Shown: piece by piece, positions 6,351 to 14,773 of the stretch
How positions within the stretch are numbered: the stretch's first letter is position 1
Layout of the letters: each line of letters opens with the position of its first letter
Source of the DNA: Thermomicrobiales bacterium
Lineage (GTDB): Bacteria > Chloroflexota > Chloroflexia > Thermomicrobiales > UBA6265
NCBI GenBank assembly: GCA_025928015.1
Contig: JAICKJ010000003.1
Span: 1-36,560, forward strand
Reading direction: 5' to 3'
Length of the DNA stretch: 36,560 nucleotides
Position numbers and translations under genes: made by a program
The notes under the pieces: generated by a model
The model's input: only the letters and a program-made list of their open reading frames with translations
The model's database searches: none
What the model was told of the DNA's origin: nothing

Positions 6351-8666
6351 ATGACCGTACTCAACACGTTCTCGAACGCATTGCGTCACCATTCGGTTTC
6401 GGCGACGGCGGATGAACGCGCGGTGCTCGGCCCGGACGGCGAACCGGCCGTGATCGTTGGCCGCGATGCGCTCGTGACCCGCGTCCGCCGCGCGAATGGA
6501 CAAAACGCGGCGCTGCGGGTGCCCCTTGATGCCCGGGCGGGTGGAGACTGGCCGATTCGCTATGCCGCGCTGGAGCGGTTTCGCGCCGACTCGCGCGTCG
6601 GCGCGCGGTTGCCGGCCGGGATCGCTGTCAAGCGTGATGCGCTGGCGACCGGCACGGACGCGGAAGGCGGCGTCGGATTGCCGGCGGTTTCGATGGAGTG
6701 GATTGACGGCCCGACGCTGCTCGATGCGGTCGACCGTGCCTGTTCCGTCCGCAACACCGGCATCCTGACCGCGATCTATCGCGCATTGCTCGATGCGGTC
6801 AACGATGCACGAGTTGCTGGCTTCGTGCATGGCGACCTGGCCGCCGACAATTTGATGATTCGCCCAACCGGTCAGATGGCCTTCATCGATCTCGACGGCG
6901 CCACCTGGCGCGACGCGCCGTTCGGCGTCGCCGGGCGCGGAACTCCGGGGTACCGGCATCCGGGCGGCAATGGCCGGCAGCCGTCGTCGCGCGACGAGTT
7001 CGCGGCGCTCGTCCTCTTGGCGTCGTTGCTGATCTTGAGCGAGCAACCCGAGTTGCGGCGCCAATATGGCGATCCGCCGCATGTCCAGGGCGGCGCCTTG
7101 CTCTTCTCCGCCTGGGACATCTCCGACCCCTCGACCTCGCGACTCTTCGGGCTGCTCCGTGGCTCGGTCCGCCCGGCGACACGCACGGTGCTCGACGCGC
7201 TCGCCTCCGCCTGCGCCGCCGACCCCGACGAGGCCGCGACGTTTACCGCCGGTGTTGCTGGGCTGAAGCCCTTCCCGAAAGCGGATGAGCCGCGGAATTG
7301 GAGCGCAGGTTGGACCCAATCGCCTTTCAGCGACGACGTTGAGAACGTGTTGCCGTCGCTTCGCGCCCGCATGGGTGCCCAACCGGCTCCTGCGCCACAA
7401 CCAATGGATGCACTGGGTCAGGAAACCGTGCAAACGCCGGCGGCGGCGCCCCGGTTCGACGGGAATCTCGAAGTCTGGCGGGACCGCTTGCAGCGGGCGA
7501 TCGATCGCAACGACGATCTCACCGTCTCTCGCCTCTGGCCATCGCTGAAGCACGATCCCGCCGTCCAGACCATGGCCTATGCCGTCGCCGAGATCATCGC
7601 CGGCGGGTACGACAAGCGGATCGCGCAAGAGGCGAAACGCGGCCGCGACGATCTCGTCGCGCGCCTGGCGGAGGACGCGCGGCATCACGGCCTGGCTATC
7701 TCGACGGAGTCGCGCAAGTCTGCCCGGGCAGCGCGGGAGCGGTTGGCGACCCGGCACGCGCTCGAGCAGGCGCTGGCGCACAACGAGCAGCAGGCGCTGG
7801 CCGACCTGGCAATCTCCGGCCGCCTCGCCGAGCTGGGAGACGCGGACCGGGAGTCCGTCCGCCGGGTGCTGCGCGCACTCGAATGGCCCAACCTCTCGCG
7901 CGCCCTCGATTCAGACGACGACCGCCTCATTCTCGGTGCCTACGACGAAGAACTGTTCAGCCAGTCCGATGCGTTGGAGCAGACTGTGCGCGAGCGGATC
8001 GAGCTGGCGCGGCAGCGCTCCTCCTGGCTGGAAGAGGTCCGCGCGTCGCTCAGGCGCCGCGACGCCCATCTGCTGGCGCGATCGTTCGCCAAGCCACCGC
8101 CGGGCGCGGAGAGTCGTCTGAGTACCGCCGAGCGGAAGCGCGCCTTCCGGCTGATCGAGCGCGAGCGGGCGATCGCCGAGCTGAACACGGCGATCCAGGA
8201 ACGGGACGAGGCGAAGATCATCGCCGCGTTGGGATTCGTCGAGCGCGTCGGCGCGCGGATCGGCGATCGGGCCGACTGGTCGATCGTCAAGCGCGTCGTC
8301 GACCGGGTCTCGCTGATCCACGACCTGAAGGAGGCTGTCGAAGCCAGACCAGTGGACTACGGCCGGATCGCGCGGTTGCTGCCGGCGATTCGCGCGCTCG
8401 GCCTCGAAGGCGATCCGCGGCTGACCGGCCCGATCGAGCCGCGCCAACTGGCGCGGGAGCTCGTTCGCAACGCGCATCTGCGCCGGATGAGGATCGCGTT
8501 GAAGCGCGGCCACGAAGTCGCCATCGCCGTCGCCGCGGTGCCCGAAACCAACGACGCCTACCACCTGCTTCGGACCGATGAGCAGCTTCGCGTCGATCTG
8601 GCCCTCCAGAACCGCAACCGCACGCGCCCAGATAGCCCGGTCACCACCTGGCCCACGGCAGGCTAG
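6351..8666 (+). CDS. Kinase-like protein with C-terminal helical repeats
   Basis: A 771-residue cytoplasmic protein. Residues 35-295 look like a eukaryotic-type protein kinase fold: strand beta-3 (NAALRVPL), hinge (SMEWIDGPTL), catalytic loop HGDLAADNL (His160, Asp162, Asn167), metal-binding IDLDG (Asp180), and a GTPGYRHP activation segment end. The usual beta-3 lysine is replaced by Arg56 and no Gly-rich loop is obvious, so activity is uncertain, though the catalytic Asp, Asn and metal Asp are kept. From about 375 to 760 there are some six helical units, each with a helix like ELNTAIQERDEAKIIAAL, starting near 375, 469, 559, 608, 656 and 710. No membrane span or signal peptide is seen. The gene is divergent from the coiled-tail/MotB-like pair, which suggests shared function. 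It ends at a strong hairpin. Confidence 0.75.
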   Translation: MTVLNTFSNALRHHSVSATADERAVLGPDGEPAVIVGRDALVTRVRRANGQNAALRVPLDARAGGDWPIRYAALERFRADSRVGARLPAGIAVKRDALATGTDAEGGVGLPAVSMEWIDGPTLLDAVDRACSVRNTGILTAIYRALLDAVNDARVAGFVHGDLAADNLMIRPTGQMAFIDLDGATWRDAPFGVAGRGTPGYRHPGGNGRQPSSRDEFAALVLLASLLILSEQPELRRQYGDPPHVQGGALLFSAWDISDPSTSRLFGLLRGSVRPATRTVLDALASACAADPDEAATFTAGVAGLKPFPKADEPRNWSAGWTQSPFSDDVENVLPSLRARMGAQPAPAPQPMDALGQETVQTPAAAPRFDGNLEVWRDRLQRAIDRNDDLTVSRLWPSLKHDPAVQTMAYAVAEIIAGGYDKRIAQEAKRGRDDLVARLAEDARHHGLAISTESRKSARAARERLATRHALEQALAHNEQQALADLAISGRLAELGDADRESVRRVLRALEWPNLSRALDSDDDRLILGAYDEELFSQSDALEQTVRERIELARQRSSWLEEVRASLRRRDAHLLARSFAKPPPGAESRLSTAERKRAFRLIERERAIAELNTAIQERDEAKIIAALGFVERVGARIGDRADWSIVKRVVDRVSLIHDLKEAVEARPVDYGRIARLLPAIRALGLEGDPRLTGPIEPRQLARELVRNAHLRRMRIALKRGHEVAIAVAAVPETNDAYHLLRTDEQLRVDLALQNRNRTRPDSPVTTWPTAG

Positions 8667-8693
8667 CGGCGGGATGCGCAGCTCAACGACGTG

Positions 8694-8736
8694 CTCCCCT
8701 CTCCCAGGATTGGGAGAGGGGCTGGGGGTGAGGGCG
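8694..8736. terminator. Strong hairpin within a CCCTCACCCCC-type repeat, between convergent genes
   Basis: CCCCTCTCCCA (8696-8706) pairs perfectly with TGGGAGAGGGG (8711-8721) around a four-base loop, followed by GCTGGGGGTGAGGG. This is the widespread short GC-rich repeat found between genes in many bacterial genomes. Here it sits between the stops of two convergent genes and probably ends transcription from both sides, although no U-tract follows. Confidence 0.65.
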
Positions 8737-8738
8737 TA

Positions 8739-9905
8739 TTACGCAGGTTGCACCGGCTGTTCCCATGTGCCGGACGCAGCGCTGCGCTCGACTGCGTCCA
8801 GCACCGCCTGGCAGCGGAAGCCGTCCTCGAAGGTCGGCGCCGGGTTCACGCCGTTCTTGATTCCGTCCATCAGGTCGGCGATGGCGTGGACGAAAGTATG
8901 CTCCCAGCCGATGATGTGCCCCGCCGGCCACCAGTGGCCAGCGTAGGGGTGAACCGGCTCGGTCACGTTGATCGTCCGGAACCCTTGCAGCCCGATCTCG
9001 TCCTCGACAAAATAGACGTCCAGCTCGTCCAGCCGCTCCAGATTGAAGCGCAGCGAGCCGAGCGAGCCGTTGACCTCGAACGAGTTGTAATTGCGGCGTC
9101 CGGCCGCCAGCCGGGTCGCCTCGAAAACGCCGGTCGCGCCGTTGGCGAAGCGGGCGAGGAAGCTGGTTGCGTCATCGACCGTCACCTCGCCGGTCTCTGC
9201 GCTCCGCGCCGCCTGGAGACCCGATCCGCCGCCACTCTCCGCCTCCACCGGTCGTTCCTTGATGAACGTCGTGAGCGTGCCGACGACCTCGTTCACTTCG
9301 CCGACGAGGAAGCGCGACAGGTCGAGGATGTGCGCCCCGATGTCGCCGAGCGCGCCGGAGCCGGCCAGCTCCTTCTTCAGCCGCCAGACGAGCGGGAAGT
9401 CGGGGTCGACGATCCAGTCCTGGAGGTAGACGGCGCGGAAATGACGGATCTCGCCCAGCCGGCCGTCCGTGATGAGTTGCCTGGCGAGCTGGACCGCCGG
9501 CACGCGCCGGTAGTTGAAGTTGACCATGCCGATCGTGCCGGCATTCTTCCAGGCGGTCAGCATCTCCTGCGCTTCGTCGAGCGTGTTCGCCAGCGGTTTT
9601 TCGCAGAGGACGTTCTTGCCGGCATTGAGTGCCGCGATCACGACGTCGTGATGCGTATAGCCGGGTGTGGAGACGTCGATCAGTCCGATGTCGTCGCGGT
9701 TGACCAGCGCGTGGTAGTCCGTCTCGTACCCTTCCCAGCCCAACTCTTCCGCGGCCGCCTTCACCGCCTCCTCATTGCGGCCACAGATCGCTCTCATGAC
9801 CGGTTTTGGATCGACGTCGAAGAAGTGGCTCACCTGCCGGTACGCGTTGGAATGGGCGCGCCCCATGAACTTGTACCCGACCAGCCCCACACCGATCTCA
9901 CTCAT
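8739..9905 (-). CDS. Gfo/Idh/MocA-family NAD(P)-dependent oxidoreductase
   Basis: This 388-residue protein matches the family that oxidises or reduces sugars, inositols and their derivatives. The Rossmann domain begins VGLVGYKFMGRAHSNAY, with the nucleotide-binding Gly pattern. The active-site strand has LCEKPLA with the catalytic lysine, and the C-terminal alpha/beta domain follows. The HIIGWEHTFVHAIADLMDG segment near the end is typical. The frame extends 14 codons further up, but ATG 9905 gives the usual N-terminus and has GAGAGG about ten bases upstream. The next gene on the strand upstream is a sugar isomerase/epimerase, separated by a copy of the dispersed repeat. The pair suggests sugar or inositol catabolism; the substrate is not known. 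Confidence 0.9.
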   Translation of the reverse strand: MSEIGVGLVGYKFMGRAHSNAYRQVSHFFDVDPKPVMRAICGRNEEAVKAAAEELGWEGYETDYHALVNRDDIGLIDVSTPGYTHHDVVIAALNAGKNVLCEKPLANTLDEAQEMLTAWKNAGTIGMVNFNYRRVPAVQLARQLITDGRLGEIRHFRAVYLQDWIVDPDFPLVWRLKKELAGSGALGDIGAHILDLSRFLVGEVNEVVGTLTTFIKERPVEAESGGGSGLQAARSAETGEVTVDDATSFLARFANGATGVFEATRLAAGRRNYNSFEVNGSLGSLRFNLERLDELDVYFVEDEIGLQGFRTINVTEPVHPYAGHWWPAGHIIGWEHTFVHAIADLMDGIKNGVNPAPTFEDGFRCQAVLDAVERSAASGTWEQPVQPA

Positions 9906-9951
9906 TGCATTGATTCCTCTCTTGGTAATTCTCCCCGCCGCTTGCACTCGT

Positions 9952-10090
9952 CGTCATTCTGAGTGGGCGGAGCCCCGAAGAGTCCCCGCGCGAAGCGCTT
10001 TCCTATGATCAGGAGCGTCCTGGTTGGCCACGTTGTCCGCAGCCGCGGACCGGCTTCGCCGGGGGATTCTTCGCTCCGCTCAGAATGACG
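9952..10090 (-). repeat. Dispersed inverted-repeat element, copy 2 (reverse orientation)
   Basis: The ends CGTCATTCTGA and TCAGAATGACG are a perfect 11-bp inverted repeat. Read on the minus strand the inside matches copy 4 closely: GAAGAATCCCCCGGCGAAGC, CGGTCCGC, a GCGGACA arm, CGTGGCCAAC and TTCGCGCGGGGA followed by CTCTTCG. It separates two minus-strand sugar-metabolism genes. Confidence 0.85.
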
Positions 10091-10153
10091 ATGAGGCGGG
10101 TTGGCGAGTGCTGGCGTGTCTGATTGCGCACGTCGAATCGCCGTATATTTCTG

Positions 10154-11116
10154 TCACACCCACCAGGGGGCGCCGGGTTGCTCGCTGATGACGACGTCCT
10201 TCAGGAACTTGACCGCGCTCGTGAACCCTTCGTTCGTGCTCATCAGCGAGTCCTCGTGCTCGATTGAGAGGACGCCGTCGTAGCCGGCCATCCGCAGCTC
10301 CGAGACGAGATGCCGCCAGAACTCCTGGCCGTGCCCGTAGCCGACGGTCCGGAAGATCCACGAGCGGTGGATCTCGTCGGTGTAGGGCTTGGTGTCCAGC
10401 ACGCCGTTGACGCGGATGTTGGGCTGATCGAGCCAGGTGTCCTTCATGTGGACGTGGAAGATCGCGTCCTTCAGGTCACGGATGCAGACCAGCGGATCCA
10501 TCCCCTGCCAGAAGAGGTGAGACGGGTCGAAGTTGACGCCGATCGTCTCGCCGCCGATCTCCCGCAGCCGGCGAAACGACTCCGTGTGATAGGCGAGGAA
10601 ACCGGGATGCAGCTCGATCGCGACCCGCACCCCGTGGTTCTTCGCGAACTGCGCCGCGTCGGACCAGTACGGCGTCGCGACCTCCTTCCACTGCCAGTCG
10701 AGCAGGTCGAGGTAGTCCGGCGGCCAGGGGCAGGTGACCCAGTTCGGGTACTTGGCGTCCGGCGAATCACCGGGGCAGCCGGAGAAGGTGATCACGTTCT
10801 CGACACCGATGGCCTGCGCCAGCTCGACCGTCTGCCGGAACGTCTTGTCGTCGGCCCGGGCGTGCTGCTTGTCCGGATGGAGCGGGTTGCCGTGGCAGGA
10901 GAGGGCACTGATCTCCAGCCCCCGGCTCTGCACGGCATCGATGAACGCCTGCTGCGCGTTTTTGTCTTTCACCAGCGGATCCAGATCGCAGTGGGCATTG
11001 CCCGGATACCCGCCGGTACCGATCTCGACCGCCTCGCAGCCGGCCTCCTTGATGTAGTCGAGCGCCTCGTCGAACGGTCGCTGCGCGAACAGGACGGAAA
11101 ATACGCCGATCTTCAT
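10154..11116 (-). CDS. Sugar phosphate isomerase/epimerase (xylose isomerase-like TIM barrel)
   Basis: This 320-residue protein starts MKIGVFSVLFAQRPFDEAL, the usual first strand of the AP-endonuclease-2/xylose-isomerase-like TIM barrel. The likely metal ligands are all in place: Glu in VAIELHP, Asp in NFDPSH, His in HVHMKD and Glu in SIEHED. Members isomerise or epimerise keto-sugars or act on inosose. It probably works with the oxidoreductase downstream, on a substrate I cannot name. The start has a good GGGAGGG ten bases before the ATG. The end GAPWWV is common in this subfamily as I recall it. The upstream neighbour is the divergent kinase gene. Confidence 0.88.
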   Translation of the reverse strand: MKIGVFSVLFAQRPFDEALDYIKEAGCEAVEIGTGGYPGNAHCDLDPLVKDKNAQQAFIDAVQSRGLEISALSCHGNPLHPDKQHARADDKTFRQTVELAQAIGVENVITFSGCPGDSPDAKYPNWVTCPWPPDYLDLLDWQWKEVATPYWSDAAQFAKNHGVRVAIELHPGFLAYHTESFRRLREIGGETIGVNFDPSHLFWQGMDPLVCIRDLKDAIFHVHMKDTWLDQPNIRVNGVLDTKPYTDEIHRSWIFRTVGYGHGQEFWRHLVSELRMAGYDGVLSIEHEDSLMSTNEGFTSAVKFLKDVVISEQPGAPWWV

Positions 11117-11376
11117 CGTCTGCCCTCCCGGTGCTGATTGGTGCTACGATCTCGGTATCCCCGCTGACCGCAGGTATGACGCCTTCGGGCGGCATCCTAC
11201 CCGGGAGTTGTCGCTGGGGCAAACGCGACCGACCCGGCCCGGCTGGTAAAGTTGACCGTACACGTCGTGCGCCGGGGCCGTTGCCGTCTCGCGTCCGATC
11301 GATCACGCCGAGCCGCTTTCGTCGACCAGGGATCACCATCACCGTGCGCGCCGAGCAGGAGCAGACAACCGGGCGA

Positions 11377-12885
11377 ATGGCGTCCGTTCCGGGCGCCAGG
11401 TTGATCGTCGCCAACCGCTACGAGGTGGATCTCGACCACCCGCTCGGTTCCGGCGGCATGGCCGTCGTCTATTCCGGCCGCGATCTCCGCTCCCGCCGGC
11501 AGGTCGCCGTCAAGACTCTGCGGCCCGAATACCAGCGCCTGCCAGGGTTGCGCCAGCGCTTCCGGCACGAAGCGCGGATGATGGCGATCTGCACCCACCC
11601 CAATCTGGCGACGATCTACGACCTGCACGAGGACGAGCGCGGCTCCTGGGCGATCATGGAGTTCGTGCCGGGCGAAAACCTGAAGCAGCTCATCGAGCGC
11701 GAAGGGCCGCTTCATCCTGAAGAGGTCGCCTCGATCCTCGATCAGGTCAGCGCGGGTCTGAAGGAGATCCACGCCAAGCGTCTCGTCCACCTCGATATCA
11801 AGCCGCAGAACATCCTGCGCGAGCCCGACGGACGGGTGAAGCTGATCGATTTCGGCCTCGCCCAACCGGCGGGCGAGACACAGCAGATGGACGACGGGCG
11901 CGCCTTCGGGACCGTCGCCTACCTCGCCCCGGAACAGGCCAGCGGCGAGAAGGTCACCGCCGCCAGCGACGTCTATGCGCTTGGCTGCGTGGCCTACGAG
12001 CTGCTGACCGGCGCGCCGCCATTTCAGGCCCCGGACGGACCGGAGCAAAAGAACCAGCTCATCCGCGCCCACCTGAACCAGACGCCCGTGCCGCCGACGC
12101 AGGTGCGTCCCGAGTTGCATATCCCGGCCTGGGTCGATGATGTGCTCGATTGGGCGCTGGCCAAACGGCCGGAAGATCGTTTTCACGATGTCCAGACCTT
12201 CGCGCGGATGTTCCGCTCCGGCACGGAGGGCGAGGCGACGCCGGCACCCGATGCGACTCAGCCGCTGACCTCGGCCAACGGTCACGGTCCCCGCCGCTGG
12301 TTTCCCTCGCGCCGCCAGGCGCCGGTGCCAACACTGGTCAAGGCCGCTCCGGCCGCCGCGATCCCGACGATGGAGCCGTCGACGCCATCCAAGGGGCGCC
12401 GGCTCTACCAGCTCGGCGGCCGCGCCGCCCGGCGCGGCCGCCGCTTCCGGCGGTTGCTCTGGCGGCTGACCTTGGTCCTCGCGATCGGGAACCTGATCCT
12501 CGGCATGGCGCTCCTGGTCCGAGGCGGACCCGCCTTGCTCGTGAGTCGCGCACTCTCGGTCGCCCCCGGCACGACCACGACCGTCGCGGTCGATAACCTG
12601 AATCTGCGGATCGCGCCCGGCTCAGCGGCGGAGATCATCACCGTGTTGCGGAGCGGTGATGAGGTGCGGGTCACCGGCCTGTCGCAAGAAGCCGATGGCA
12701 ATCGCTGGTGGCCGGTCGAGACGCGGCAGAACGACGTCGTCCTGAGCGGATTCGTCTGGGATGGCGGGCTGGCACCGAATCAATGGACGGGACGCATGTC
12801 CTGGGCGCAACGCGCCGTTGACCGCGTGCAGGACGCACGCCATCGCATCGGCGACGGAATCGCCTGGATGAGAAACCTCTTCTGA
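11377..12885 (+). CDS. Membrane-bound Ser/Thr protein kinase with extracytoplasmic SH3-like domain
   Basis: This is a PknB-type kinase of 502 residues from the chosen start. It has the Gly-loop LGSGGMAVVY (23-32), Lys46 in VAVK, Glu65 in helix C, catalytic loop VHLDIKPQN with Asp140, DFG at 158-160, the APE motif in AYLAPEQ and SDVYALG. The usual HRD is HLD, so it is a non-RD kinase. After a basic, Pro-rich linker there is one membrane helix at about 365-385, then a bacterial SH3 domain (about 400-465, LNLRIAPGS...GDEVRVTGL) that would lie outside the cell and may sense the wall. ATG 11377 gives a standard N-terminus; GTG 11344 is a good alternative with AGGGAT upstream. The frame open to 11131 is probably not coding. 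Confidence 0.88.
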   Translation: MASVPGARLIVANRYEVDLDHPLGSGGMAVVYSGRDLRSRRQVAVKTLRPEYQRLPGLRQRFRHEARMMAICTHPNLATIYDLHEDERGSWAIMEFVPGENLKQLIEREGPLHPEEVASILDQVSAGLKEIHAKRLVHLDIKPQNILREPDGRVKLIDFGLAQPAGETQQMDDGRAFGTVAYLAPEQASGEKVTAASDVYALGCVAYELLTGAPPFQAPDGPEQKNQLIRAHLNQTPVPPTQVRPELHIPAWVDDVLDWALAKRPEDRFHDVQTFARMFRSGTEGEATPAPDATQPLTSANGHGPRRWFPSRRQAPVPTLVKAAPAAAIPTMEPSTPSKGRRLYQLGGRAARRGRRFRRLLWRLTLVLAIGNLILGMALLVRGGPALLVSRALSVAPGTTTTVAVDNLNLRIAPGSAAEIITVLRSGDEVRVTGLSQEADGNRWWPVETRQNDVVLSGFVWDGGLAPNQWTGRMSWAQRAVDRVQDARHRIGDGIAWMRNLF

Positions 12886-12889
12886 TGGG

Positions 12890-13765
12890 TCATCGCAAGG
12901 TATCGCGGCCGTGCGGGAGGCGCGGGTTGCTCGAATCGGGCCGCAGCGCCCGCGCGACCTGCTGGTAGCGCAGCGCGATCTGCTGTTCGCGTACTTCGAT
13001 GTGCTCGATCGCGATGCCCGGCCGCAGCCGGAGCAGGAAGGGCGGCTGCAGGGGCAGCAGGCTGATCGTGCCGGCGAACCCCTGGTCGGCCAGCATCGTG
13101 ATCGCCCGGTTGACCAGCCGGCTGGAGCCGATCACGCCGTGGTCGTCGAGCGAGGCGGGCAGGCGCACCTGGTGGAGGCGTGGCATCAACCGCACGATGG
13201 TCGCCTCGATCTCCCAGGCGCGGTTCGCGTCGTGGCTCATGTCGAGCGCCAGGTCGACATCCCACTCCTCCGCGAACCGCTTGTAGGCGGCGAGGGTCGA
13301 GAGCTGATCGCGGTTGCTCGGGATGTCGCTCCCGTCGATGCCGATCACGAGGCGGAGACAGGCGCTCTCCGGCTCCTCCAGCAGCGGTCGCAGTACGGCC
13401 CGGGTGCGCAGCTCCGGCGACTTTCCGGTCTCGCGCCGGGGGACGATGACGGAGCGCAGTCCGAGCTCGTCCCGGGCGTAGCGGAGCAGATCGACCATGC
13501 GCTCGGCCAGTGCGGCGTTCGGCAGCGATGCCGGGAGCCAGACGCTCTTCACCCGCAACGTTTGCTCGGTCGCGATGCCGCTGAAGGCGTGTGGATCGGG
13601 GAGCCGACCCCGGCCGGTGAGGTCGAGATCGAGCGCGTACATGCCGGCGATGCGGGCCAGATTTGCCACTCCGCGCACGCCCCCCAGCGGCCCCGGCCGG
13701 CCCGCGAGCGCGAGGAGCGGGCGGTTGGCGGCGGAAGGCTGGTGGTAGGCGGGTCGGTCGGCCAT
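12890..13765 (-). CDS. Divergent TIM-barrel protein, sugar isomerase/AP-endonuclease-like
   Basis: This 291-residue protein is not a family I can name with confidence. Alternating strands and helices (RLVIGIDG, VDLALDMS, HQVRLP, AGTISLLPL) and a layout like the xylose-isomerase-like TIM barrels suggest that fold. The usual metal-binding Glu/Asp/His/Glu set is not clear, so it may be a non-catalytic or differently acting relative. There is no signal peptide. ATG 13765 is preferred; GGAGG is present but 17 bases away, and ATG 13810 is an alternative with GGGAG almost touching it. It converges on the kinase gene with four bases between stops. Its promoter would lie in the short gap after the peptidase gene. 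Confidence 0.6.
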   Translation of the reverse strand: MADRPAYHQPSAANRPLLALAGRPGPLGGVRGVANLARIAGMYALDLDLTGRGRLPDPHAFSGIATEQTLRVKSVWLPASLPNAALAERMVDLLRYARDELGLRSVIVPRRETGKSPELRTRAVLRPLLEEPESACLRLVIGIDGSDIPSNRDQLSTLAAYKRFAEEWDVDLALDMSHDANRAWEIEATIVRLMPRLHQVRLPASLDDHGVIGSSRLVNRAITMLADQGFAGTISLLPLQPPFLLRLRPGIAIEHIEVREQQIALRYQQVARALRPDSSNPRLPHGRDTLR

Positions 13766-13870
13766 GGATGACGTTCTTTCTGCCTCCGGGCGTGGAACGG
13801 CGGCGCTCATGTCTCCCGGCGCCCGGAGACCGGGTGGCACGCTTCGCAGTCTAGCACCGAACGGAATGAT

Positions 13871-14773
13871 TCACCGTGCCTCGGTCGCCGGGCTGGCCGC
13901 CGCGTGACGGAGCGCCTGCTCGACGACCAGGCCGACGGCCATCGTCAAGCGCAGCTCCTGCGTGGGCTCCGGCCGCTTTCCTTCTCGCAAGGTGACGGCC
14001 AGCGCGAGGTCGCCATCGAAGGCGGTGTGCGCCGGCCAGACCGTGCGAGCCAAGGCGTCGTGGGCGGCGACGCAGCAACGGATCAGGGCGTCGTGGTTGC
14101 ATTCGGCATCGACAACAACGGCGATGAGGGTCGTCTGCGTGCCGTTTTGGAGTGGATTGACCTGCGCCTGCGTGAAGCGCGCGATGCGCTGCTCTATCGG
14201 CCCATCGTCAAGGTGGCCGAGTGCGTTGAGGACGGCGATCGCGGTCACCGAGCCATCCCGGAGCGCGATCTGGCCAACGCCGATCCCCGCTGGCGAGCTT
14301 TGCCCAGCGAGCTTGTCGACGGTCGCCCCGGTCCCGGCGCCGATAGCGCCCCATTCGACCACGTCGAGCGCGACAGCATCCTGGCAGGCGGCATAGCCGG
14401 CGGCGGCATCCGGCGCGATCGGCTGACCGACGGCGAGGTCGTAGATCACCGCTGCCGGCACGATCGGCACCGGCAGCGCCGCGGTCGGCACGCCGCGGCC
14501 GCGCTCACGCAGCCACCGCATGACGCCGTCCGCCGCCGCCAGCCCGAAGGCGCTGCCGCCGGCCAGGAGGAAGGCGTCGATGCGCTGCACGAGCCGGCCG
14601 GGCTCCAGTAACGCCAGCTCGCGGGTGCCCGGCGCCGCGCCGCGCACCTCGGCCGCCGCCAGGGCTGGTTGATCGAAGAGCAAAACAGTGCAGCCGGTCC
14701 GCGCCTCTCGGTCCGTCCAATGGCCGACGCGCAGTCCGTCCAGCGGTTTCAACCCGGCAAGCGGTTCGCTCAC
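13871..14773 (-). CDS. P1-family (DmpA-like) aminopeptidase/D-esterase
   Basis: This 300-residue protein has the marks of the self-processing DmpA/BapA-type peptidase family (S58). These are the opening GLRVGHWTD, GAIGAGTGATVDKL near 142-154, TAIAVLNALGH (177-187) and WPAHTAFDGD (246-255). The Thr pair in QTTLIAVVV (about 214-215) is where I would place the nucleophile and cleavage site that produces the two chains, by memory of relatives. Substrates are N-terminal residues of short or D-amino-acid peptides in characterised members; here unknown. The GTG start at 14773 overlaps the stop of the upstream hydrolase gene (GTGA), so a TTG three bases earlier is less likely. Last gene of the four-gene minus-strand operon. 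Confidence 0.85.
   Translation of the reverse strand: MSEPLAGLKPLDGLRVGHWTDREARTGCTVLLFDQPALAAAEVRGAAPGTRELALLEPGRLVQRIDAFLLAGGSAFGLAAADGVMRWLRERGRGVPTAALPVPIVPAAVIYDLAVGQPIAPDAAAGYAACQDAVALDVVEWGAIGAGTGATVDKLAGQSSPAGIGVGQIALRDGSVTAIAVLNALGHLDDGPIEQRIARFTQAQVNPLQNGTQTTLIAVVVDAECNHDALIRCCVAAHDALARTVWPAHTAFDGDLALAVTLREGKRPEPTQELRLTMAVGLVVEQALRHAAASPATEAR

Noticed and set aside
3283-8666. Labelling the kinase/MotB-like locus as a Zorya system
   Set aside because: No ZorC, ZorD helicase or ZorE nuclease is present, and the tailed protein lacks the helix count of ZorA. Only a loose architectural likeness remains.
9952-10090. Reading the palindromic repeats as CRISPR repeats
   Set aside because: They are single, widely spaced, 118-139 bases long and have no regular spacers or cas genes.
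11131-11376. N-terminal extension of the SH3-kinase frame
   Set aside because: Arg/Pro-rich with no domain; it lies in the divergent promoter region. A GTG at 11344 remains possible.
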